This document shows positions 42,576 through 48,988 of a DNA stretch of 48,988 nucleotides, piece after piece. The notes under the pieces were generated by a model. It saw only the letters and a program-made list of their open reading frames with translations. It was not told where the DNA came from and did not search any database. The stretch comes from CSP1-8 sp049688015 (lineage in GTDB: Bacteria > Desulfobacterota > Deferrimicrobia > Deferrimicrobiales > Deferrimicrobiaceae): NCBI GenBank assembly GCA_049688015.1, contig JBAVJZ010000018.1:1-48988 (forward strand), given 5' to 3'. Both the position numbers and the translations under genes were made by a program. Each line of letters begins with the position of its first letter. The first letter of the stretch is position 1.

Positions 42576-43034
42576 CTATTCACACTCTTTATACTTCTCA
42601 TTTACCCACCTTTCGGCTAAGTGCGCATCTTTATCCCACCCAGGCTTGTTCCAATACGCTTCTACTTTCGTAGAATTATCTTTAATTGATGTAATATCAA
42701 AGGCACCAAATATGTGACGACTTGTAGAACCCAATACTTGATGACTTGAAGGACTATAAGCTCCAATTGTAACATAAGCGACCTTGACGCCTAGATACAG
42801 ATCGCCATCGGCAATAATTTGTACTCCCCCCGAAGTTGAAGATTGCCAGCATTCTCTAGATTGTTCTAATATGGTTTGATATACGTATTGATAGTTTTCT
42901 TTTGTATTAAATTCATATTTCCCAATGGAATTTTCTTTTAATCCTTGTATAACATTTGGCCTTGTTGCACATCCAGCCGAGCATATAAATATTATTAACA
43001 ACATCGTTGCGATATATATATATCTAGAACCCAT
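42576..43034 (-). CDS. AT-rich lipoprotein of unknown function
   Basis: 152 aa from the ATG at 43034, with GGAGGAGGATGGGGAA just upstream. A hydrophobic signal (MGSRYIYIATMLLIIFICSA) ends in the lipobox SAGC. The mature part is a compact soluble domain with VGVQIIADGDLYLG-like beta strands (GGVQIIADGDLYLGVKVAYV). Base composition differs sharply from the flanks: many AT-ending codons and runs of A/T. It lies beside tRNA-Leu and is probably recently acquired. No family is recognised. Confidence 0.78.
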   Translation of the reverse strand: MGSRYIYIATMLLIIFICSAGCATRPNVIQGLKENSIGKYEFNTKENYQYVYQTILEQSRECWQSSTSGGVQIIADGDLYLGVKVAYVTIGAYSPSSHQVLGSTSRHIFGAFDITSIKDNSTKVEAYWNKPGWDKDAHLAERWVNEKYKECE

Positions 43035-43101
43035 TTCCCCATCCTCCTCCCTCAACCTCAAGGTTGACTCGGGGAAAGTCCAGGCACCCGCCATCCCTCC
43101 G

Positions 43102-43791
43102 TCAGGTGGCCGGTACCCGCAAGGTGACGAGGCATCCTCTGCCGGTGAGGTTCTCCACGGTAATGTCCCCGCCCATCCCGGAAATGATATGGCGGGCCAC
43201 AGGCAACCCCATTCCCGAATGCAGGGACTCCGGTTTGGTGGTGAACCCCTCCTCGAATATCCGGGGCATGTTCCCCTGGGAAACCCCTGTCCCCTGGTCG
43301 GCAACGGTGACATGGCAGAACCCCTCCCGGACGGAAGTGCCCACGGTCAGCGTTCCCCCCCTCTCTGCCATCGCCTCTGCCCCGTTGAGAAGCACCGCGA
43401 GAAGAGCAAGCGCGTAATCTCTGCTGTCTCCCCGCATCCGCCCCGCTCCTTCCGTGGCAGGCATCACAAGGGTGACGTTGCCACGACCCAGGTCGTACCG
43501 CGAGAACAGGACGAGTTCCGAAAGGACGGTAGAAATGGAAAAGGATTCGGCAGCCGGCGCATGGGGCCGCACGTAGTGGGAAAACTGCTTGATGATCGCC
43601 GCGATCTTCTCCCCCGCCGACAGGATCTTCCCGGCGCCTTCAAGCGACTTTTTTTCTTCCACCCCCATGACCTGAAGAAGTTCCGCAAAACCGAGGACGA
43701 CGCTCAGGTGGTTGTCCACCTCATGGGATACCCCCATCACCATCCGGCCGAACAGGGCAAGACGGAACTGCTCGACTGTTTTCCTATCCAT
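43102..43791 (-). CDS. Orphan soluble histidine kinase
   Basis: 229 aa. An H-box with His23 in MGVSHEVDNHLSVVLG, and a HATPase domain with an N-box (AVLLNGAEAM), G1 (VADQGTGVS) and G2 (SGMGLPVARHI). There is no sensor or membrane segment. Its ATG lies 8 nt inside the end of the diguanylate cyclase gene, so the two are likely co-expressed and may form one signalling unit. No response regulator is adjacent. Confidence 0.87.
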   Translation of the reverse strand: MDRKTVEQFRLALFGRMVMGVSHEVDNHLSVVLGFAELLQVMGVEEKKSLEGAGKILSAGEKIAAIIKQFSHYVRPHAPAAESFSISTVLSELVLFSRYDLGRGNVTLVMPATEGAGRMRGDSRDYALALLAVLLNGAEAMAERGGTLTVGTSVREGFCHVTVADQGTGVSQGNMPRIFEEGFTTKPESLHSGMGLPVARHIISGMGGDITVENLTGRGCLVTLRVPAT

Positions 43792-45088
43792 GGGGCGCTC
43801 CCGTCGGTTTTACCGCCTGGGCCTCCCCTCCCGCCACGACGACCCGGTTCTTTCCCTTTCGTTTGGCGAGGTACATGGCATCGTCGGCTGCCCGGATCAG
43901 GCTATCGATCTCGACACCGTGTTCGGGATAGGAGGATACGCCGATGCTCACCGTCATGCGTACCTTCCCCTGGCGGGTCTGCTCGATATTCTTCCGGATC
44001 CGCTCGGCCACGGAAACGGCTCCTATCGATTCGACCCGGTGGCGGAGGCGCTCGGCGGCGACCGCCCCCTGGGCGGACACGGACTCGGGAAGGATGATCG
44101 CGAACTCCTCCCCGCCATACCGGCATGCGATGTCCACCTCGTAGGAAAGCTTGTCATCGCTTCGCCGGATCTGGGCCTTCAGGATATTCGCAAGCGACCG
44201 CAGTTGGTCGTCCCCGGCGAGGTGGCCGAATTCATCGTTGTACTTCTTGAAGTCGTCCACGTCCAGGATGAGCAGGGAGAGCGTCCGCCCGTAACGTTTC
44301 GCTCGCTGGATCTCCGAATTGAACCGGTAGGTGAAGTAGCCCCGGTTGTACAGACCCGTCAGGCTGTCCCGGACCACCAACTCCCGCAGCCGGACCTCAC
44401 GGCGGCGGACTGTCTCCATCATGAATGCCGCCACGAACGCCACGCAGAAATTGGTGATGGTCACCCATGCCCACTTGAGCATCACGTACGAATAGGTTTG
44501 CTGGAGCAGGTTGTTCTCGAAGGGCATTCTCACCGATGGCAGAATCCGGTAGAACTCGAAGGTGAGAAGCCCCCCGAAGGCGATCGAGCTGGCGAGGGCG
44601 ATCGCGTAAGTATCCGACTTCTTGTCCATGATTAGGGCTGCCTCGAGAGTGAGGACCATGTACATGGTCCAGAACCAGGAAACCGCGCCTCCGCTGAAGT
44701 GGACCATCACCGTCACGATGAGGAGGTCGAAAAGAACCTGTACCTGGTTCAACGAACGGACCTGGACGAACCATCGGTAGCTGTACTGGAAAAAAGCGTT
44801 GTATGCGGCTACAAAAAGGACGGCGGCAAAAGGAGCAATCAGGTGGACGTACGTCAGGGACTCCACATCGGCGCTTTCGTCCTGGAAGAAGATATGGACG
44901 ACCAACCCGAATACGGAAAGGATCGCCAGGAGGATCCAGCGGGCCCGGATGACCAGCTCCACCCTCCTCCTGTTCTCATTCAGGAGCTCCAGCTCTTCGG
45001 TCGTGGGGACATCTCCGGAAAAAAACACCATCTTTTTCCCCTGCTCCCTGAGGAACTTCCCTAGCCGGGACATGCTCTCACTCGGCAT
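43784..45088 (-). CDS. Membrane-bound diguanylate cyclase (GGEEF)
   Basis: 434 aa from the ATG at 45088 (GGAAGG upstream); other in-frame starts exist. About six membrane spans (50-225) precede a GGDEF domain with DSLTGLYNRGYF and active-site GGEEF (325-329), so c-di-GMP synthesis is expected. The inhibitory RxxD site is YEVD (316-319). An extra helix-like segment, SIGAVSVAERIRKNIE, follows a similar GAVAAERLRHRVE. The sensor signal is unknown. Confidence 0.88.
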   Translation of the reverse strand: MPSESMSRLGKFLREQGKKMVFFSGDVPTTEELELLNENRRRVELVIRARWILLAILSVFGLVVHIFFQDESADVESLTYVHLIAPFAAVLFVAAYNAFFQYSYRWFVQVRSLNQVQVLFDLLIVTVMVHFSGGAVSWFWTMYMVLTLEAALIMDKKSDTYAIALASSIAFGGLLTFEFYRILPSVRMPFENNLLQQTYSYVMLKWAWVTITNFCVAFVAAFMMETVRRREVRLRELVVRDSLTGLYNRGYFTYRFNSEIQRAKRYGRTLSLLILDVDDFKKYNDEFGHLAGDDQLRSLANILKAQIRRSDDKLSYEVDIACRYGGEEFAIILPESVSAQGAVAAERLRHRVESIGAVSVAERIRKNIEQTRQGKVRMTVSIGVSSYPEHGVEIDSLIRAADDAMYLAKRKGKNRVVVAGGEAQAVKPTGAPHG

Positions 45089-45301
45089 CGCGGTCCTTCC
45101 CGGAAAGATCCGGGAATTCCCGTTTTCCGGTGCCATATTCCGACTGCAGCTGTCCGTCCGTTTCGAAATTCCCCCGACTTCTCCAATTGTTCCCTGGTTC
45201 TTCCCAGGCCGGGAGACGACTCCTCCCGGGAGTGAACGGCGCACCCCCCGGTAGTCGTGCCTCACGGCGACGTGAGACCGACGGGACGCCCCGGGCAGTG
45301 A

Positions 45302-46654
45302 TCAGAGCTGCTCGCCCAGGATTCCTCCCCGCCCCCGTCGTTTCGATTCGTACATCAACCGGTCGGCGACATTCAGGATCGTTTCCCGCTCCGGGGAATC
45401 CGGTAGACACGCCGCATAGCCGATGCTGGCGGTAAAGGATATCGTCGCCCCCTCCTTGGTGTCGAGGCGGACCTGGGAAATTCCCGCCGCGATGCGGCCT
45501 GCTATGGCGGAGGTCGCCGCGAGGTCCGTCTCGGGGAGAATCACGGCGAACTCGTCACCCCCGTAGCGGGCGGCCACGTCGCTCTTCCGAAGATGCGCGC
45601 AAAGAACGCCCGCCGTCATCATCAGGATGCGGTCTCCGACGATGTGGCCGTGCGTGTCGTTGATTTCCTTGAAGCCGTCGAGGTCCAGCATAATCACGGA
45701 GAGGGAACGTCCGTATCGCACAGCTCTCTCGATCTCGATCAGAAGCCTCGTGTGGAACGCCCCGTGGTTGTGCAGGAGCGTGAGGGAATCCTTGTCCGCG
45801 AGTGTTTTCACGAAGTGGAAGAGTTCGGCATTCTCGACCGCGATCGCAATGTACGTAGCCAGCACGCGCAACGTCGCAAGCGACTCCCCGTCGAAAGCAT
45901 TCGGCACCGGGTGGTTGATGTTCAGGATGCCGACTACTTTTCCCTTCGAGAGCAAGGGTACGGACATGAAGGACCGTACCTCCGGCTTCTCCCCGTTGTA
46001 GTCCCGGAAATCCGGGGTGGCCCGAACATCCGGGATGTAGACCGCCTCCCCCGACTCGAACACTCGCCACGAAATCCCTTCTCCGCGCCCTATGGCGAAG
46101 TCTGAGGAAACGGCGGGAGGCATCCCCGCGGAGGCGCGGCACACGAGATTCCCGGATTCCGGCTGGTAGAGGAGGACACAGAAGTCATTCAGCCCGAGCA
46201 CTTTCATGACCCGTTCGGGAATGATGCGAAACAGCTCCTCGGTGTCCAGCGTGCCGGCGACCGCCGTGGAGACCTCGTAGATGGAATGCAGGTCCTTGAT
46301 CTTGGCCTCCAGGTGCGATTGGGTTTCTTCCAAATCTCGGCGGAGACGCTCGAACTGCCGCAACTTCTCCTCGCGGTTCCGGATTTTCCCCTCGAGGGAT
46401 TCGATCTCCCGCCCGCACCGTTCGGCCACCGCAGCCGCAACCGGGGTAAGAATCCCCGCCTCGACGGGGAAATTTTTTCCGGAACCCGAGGAAATCTCCC
46501 TTTGCCACCGGTCGGCGGTCCGGAAGATGCTGCGGTTGAAATACAGGAACAGCGCCGCGCCGAGGGCGAATTCCCCGCAGACGGCGAACCATGCGGGAAG
46601 TCCTGCCTGTCGAAACCCACCCGGCGACAGGGCAATGGACAGGACCGTTATCAC
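45302..46654 (-). CDS. GAF-GGDEF diguanylate cyclase
   Basis: 450 aa with the GTG at 46654. The frame continues upstream as a hydrophobic helix with no standard start, so a longer form from a rare codon is possible. One or two membrane helices (before about 40), a coiled coil (about 83-120), a GAF domain (about 138-280) and a GGDEF domain with GGDEF at 365-369 follow. The RKSD (356-359) is an intact I-site for product inhibition. It lies 213 nt upstream of the other cyclase. Confidence 0.87.
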   Translation of the reverse strand: MITVLSIALSPGGFRQAGLPAWFAVCGEFALGAALFLYFNRSIFRTADRWQREISSGSGKNFPVEAGILTPVAAAVAERCGREIESLEGKIRNREEKLRQFERLRRDLEETQSHLEAKIKDLHSIYEVSTAVAGTLDTEELFRIIPERVMKVLGLNDFCVLLYQPESGNLVCRASAGMPPAVSSDFAIGRGEGISWRVFESGEAVYIPDVRATPDFRDYNGEKPEVRSFMSVPLLSKGKVVGILNINHPVPNAFDGESLATLRVLATYIAIAVENAELFHFVKTLADKDSLTLLHNHGAFHTRLLIEIERAVRYGRSLSVIMLDLDGFKEINDTHGHIVGDRILMMTAGVLCAHLRKSDVAARYGGDEFAVILPETDLAATSAIAGRIAAGISQVRLDTKEGATISFTASIGYAACLPDSPERETILNVADRLMYESKRRGRGGILGEQL

Positions 46655-46798
46655 GGAAACCCCGATCCAGATAGTGAAAAAAGGAAATGTCCACCGGATA
46701 CCGGGTCCCAGGGCAAGATCCTTTCTGCGGGAAGTCTCCCATCCATGGAAAACCTAACACGATTTACGCGTGACGAGATAGCAGGAAATAGGAACCCG

Positions 46799-48988
46799 TC
46801 AGAAGACGGCCCCGATCGTGAAGTTCCACTCCCCGGCGGATTCTCCCTCCCGTCTGTCCAGTTTCCACCCGTAGTCCACGGCAACCGGGCCGACCGGCGT
46901 GATGTAGCGGAGCCCGATACCCGCGGTCTCCCGGAGATCAAAACCGTATTGAGGGTCATTTTCGAACCACACGCTCCCCGTATCCAGGAAGAAGGCGACA
47001 AGGAATCCGTATTTCAGGGGAACCCGCAGTTCGACGTTCCCGTTGACCATGTAATCCCCCCCCGTGAGGCTCCCGTCGGGGGCACGCGGACCAAGGTAAT
47101 CCTCCTTGAACCCCCGGACGGTCGTCCTCCCGCCGAGGAAGAAGCGCTTCTGGATGGGAACTTCTTCCGAGGTTCCGAAGGGCCTTACGACGCCCGCCCG
47201 AGCGGACACCACGAAGGTATTCCTCCGAAATACGGGATGGTACCAGCTGGACTGGCCGACAAACTTGTAATATTCCACTTCCGACCCCAGGGCGGAAGTG
47301 GCAAGTTCCGCGGATCCCGAGTGGAAGGTTCCCCGTTTCGGGTTGAACGGATCGTCCCGGAAATCGAGGACGAACAAACCCCGGATGGCCGAGATGAGGG
47401 CGGTTCCCTGGTCCTCCGGCGATAGGACGGCCCCCGGCTCGACATCAAAGATATCATCCTGGGACAACTCGTACTGCAAGGACACGGAGGACCGGCCAAA
47501 AATCGTCTTGTTGATGCTGGTTACGATGCTCGTCTTCCGAAAACTGAAACTATTACGCTGGGCCTCGGTATGGGATGCTGTTACTCCCCCCTCCCACTTC
47601 CACCGGTTTCCTAAAACCCACGGCTCACGAAGGTCCGCGAGGTAGATCTGCTCCTTCTCGCTTGCGGATATGCGTGTGGAAAGTCTCCTTCCCTTCCTGT
47701 TCAGGTTCTTGTTCTTCGCGCCTACGAACCCACGTAAGCGCGTATAGGAACCGTACCCCACACCGTACTCGACCTCGAAGTAGAGGGTCTCCTCCACCTC
47801 GACAATGAGGTCGAGGATCCCTTCGTCCGGCCGTTTGACCTTTTGCAGGCGAACCGATTTGTAAAGCCCCGTGCCGAAGACAGCCTGCTGGAATTTCAGC
47901 ATCTCCTTCTCCCCGGCCGGGGCTCCCTCGGGAATGGTGAGCTCCCGGGTGACCACCACGGAGTCGGTGAGCACGTTCCCCTGTACGACAACATTTCCCA
48001 GGCGATACCGCGGCCCTTCCTCGATGTGGAAATAAATGCTGGCCGTGTCTCCCCCCTCGTCCGCCTCGAACCGGGTACTCACGGAGACGTCAAGATACCC
48101 TGCGTTCCGGTAATGTGCCGCAATCGCCTCCTCGTCCTGGTCCAGCACGCTGTAATCGACAAACTGCCCTTCACGGTTTTTGATCAGACGAAGGATTTCC
48201 TCTCTCAGAAAGTGGTCGTTTCCCTGCACCCGGATTGCCCTGAGCCGATATTGCTTCCCCTCCTCTATGTGGATGGTCGCCGTAATTCCCCCCTTGTCGT
48301 CCCAATCGGTGTCCACGGAGGTAATGCGTGCCCGGGCGAACCCTTCCTTCTGGTAGAGCCCGATCACCGCTGCGAGGTCGGCTCTCCATTCCTCCTCGTC
48401 GAATTTCCCGGAGCTCGTGATAAAGTGGAAAAATCCCCGTTCCGAAGAGAGCATCTGCTTCCTGAGCTTTTTCCCCGACATGCTCGCGTTCCCCGTAAAA
48501 CGGATGCTTTTCAGGAATCCCGCCTGCCCTTCCGTAAGGATTATCCTCAGAGAGCGGCCGCCGTCGGGCTTCTTTTTCACTTCGATATCGACCGACGCCT
48601 TGAGGTAATCCTGCCCCCGGTAAAAGGAGAGCAGACGTTCTCTCAGTTCGTATTCCAGCCCACCTTCGGTGAGTTCGCCTTCCTCCGCGTAGATCCCCGA
48701 CACTTTCTCGAGCTTGCCGACGGAGAATCGGTGCGCTCCCTCCCACACAACTTCGTACCGGGGACCTTCCTCCACCCGGACGGTAAGGCACAGTTCTTTC
48801 CTGTCTTCGCAGGACATCCCGGGTTCCGGTATGCGCACCGTCAGGAATCCTTCCCGCTTGTACGCTCCCCGCAGCCTCTTCACCCCTTTTTCCCATTCCC
48901 GGAAGTCGAAGCGGGAACCGGGAGAAACACCGAGAAGCTCCTCCAGCCTTTCCCGGGGGAAAAACGCACTCCCCGGTGCCTGCATTTC
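46799..48988 (-). CDS. Omp85/BamA-TamA family outer-membrane protein, C-terminal part
   Basis: The window edge cuts the N-terminus; 729 codons are visible. Several POTRA domains (about 1-370) are marked by repeats such as IRFTGNASMSGKKLRK, IRVQGNDHFLREEIL and VVVQGNVLTDSVVVTREL. The C-terminal half is a 16-strand barrel with the lid motif VRGF in GGRTTVRGFKEDYLG and terminal IGAVF. It assembles or exports outer-membrane proteins. BamA and TamA types cannot be told apart here. Confidence 0.9.
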   Translation of the reverse strand, partial: EMQAPGSAFFPRERLEELLGVSPGSRFDFREWEKGVKRLRGAYKREGFLTVRIPEPGMSCEDRKELCLTVRVEEGPRYEVVWEGAHRFSVGKLEKVSGIYAEEGELTEGGLEYELRERLLSFYRGQDYLKASVDIEVKKKPDGGRSLRIILTEGQAGFLKSIRFTGNASMSGKKLRKQMLSSERGFFHFITSSGKFDEEEWRADLAAVIGLYQKEGFARARITSVDTDWDDKGGITATIHIEEGKQYRLRAIRVQGNDHFLREEILRLIKNREGQFVDYSVLDQDEEAIAAHYRNAGYLDVSVSTRFEADEGGDTASIYFHIEEGPRYRLGNVVVQGNVLTDSVVVTRELTIPEGAPAGEKEMLKFQQAVFGTGLYKSVRLQKVKRPDEGILDLIVEVEETLYFEVEYGVGYGSYTRLRGFVGAKNKNLNRKGRRLSTRISASEKEQIYLADLREPWVLGNRWKWEGGVTASHTEAQRNSFSFRKTSIVTSINKTIFGRSSVSLQYELSQDDIFDVEPGAVLSPEDQGTALISAIRGLFVLDFRDDPFNPKRGTFHSGSAELATSALGSEVEYYKFVGQSSWYHPVFRRNTFVVSARAGVVRPFGTSEEVPIQKRFFLGGRTTVRGFKEDYLGPRAPDGSLTGGDYMVNGNVELRVPLKYGFLVAFFLDTGSVWFENDPQYGFDLRETAGIGLRYITPVGPVAVDYGWKLDRREGESAGEWNFTIGAVF

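Noticed and set aside
43050..43065. Palindrome TCAACC-TCAA-GGTTGA between the kinase and lipoprotein genes as a terminator
   Set aside because: The stem has six pairs and no T-run on either strand; too weak to call.
45089..45301. c-di-GMP riboswitch before the cyclase gene
   Set aside because: No conserved core of either c-di-GMP riboswitch class could be found; only a short CTCACG/CGTGAG stem is present.
1..48988. CRISPR arrays, insertion sequences, rRNA genes or phage modules
   Set aside because: No regularly spaced repeats, transposase motifs, rRNA or structural phage genes are visible.

Overview
The window is 49 kb of GC-rich chromosome from a Gram-negative bacterium. The cell type follows from an Omp85 outer-membrane protein, a TolC-family outer-membrane channel with its efflux partners, and several lipoprotein signals. 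MqnA of the futalosine menaquinone route, a PyrK-dependent type 1B dihydroorotate dehydrogenase, a pyruvoyl-dependent arginine decarboxylase, a SpoIID-domain lipoprotein beside queA, and a receiver protein with a long acidic linker together resemble the former Deltaproteobacteria (Desulfobacterota and relatives, including Desulfuromonadia- or Deferrimicrobia-like lineages). That placement is an inference from gene content, not from a marker-gene tree.

Layout. Positions 1-25084 form an almost unbroken run of minus-strand genes, many overlapping by 4 nt (ATGA/GTGA). Read in the direction of transcription it runs: LysE-type exporter; nucleotidyltransferase-phosphomutase fusion; metallo-beta-lactamase-fold hydrolase; coaBC; family 4 uracil-DNA glycosylase; rlmI-like methyltransferase; nfeD; slipin; SpoIID lipoprotein; queA; tgt; yajC; secD; secF; recJ; DUF2062 protein; speB; arginine decarboxylase; fabH; rimI; pyrK; pyrD. 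A promoter and an intrinsic terminator follow, then rimP, nusA, ylxR and infB. A NUDIX gene (+) diverges from the LysE gene and faces aspC. Next is an operon (-) of a 43-codon small gene, rsmD and coaD, with aspC behind. A divergent plus-strand operon carries a TolC/MFP/ABC/permease export system followed by mqnA and a DUF1858 mini-protein.

From 34077 to 42144 the minus strand resumes: rnr, a receiver-domain protein, valS, nadC, a SurA-N-like periplasmic protein and queD. valS is interrupted by an in-frame TAA followed one codon later by an in-frame ATG, so the two parts together cover a full-length synthetase. A tRNA-Leu(CAG) gene with its own promoter and terminator sits at 42248-42334. Beside it is a strikingly AT-rich lipoprotein gene, probably foreign. 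The right end holds an orphan histidine kinase, two diguanylate cyclases and the C-terminal part of an Omp85 protein.

Functional themes are translation and RNA (rimP, nusA, ylxR, infB, tgt, queA, queD, rsmD, rlmI, valS, rnr), protein export (yajC, secD, secF, Omp85, tripartite exporter), polyamines (arginine to agmatine to putrescine), cofactors (coaBC, coaD, nadC, mqnA), pyrimidines (pyrK, pyrD), DNA repair (recJ, UDG) and c-di-GMP signalling. The points most worth checking are the split valS, the terminator wedged between a promoter and the rimP start codon, the degenerate phosphomutase half of the fusion protein, the 43-aa gene ahead of rsmD, and the AT-rich islet at the tRNA.
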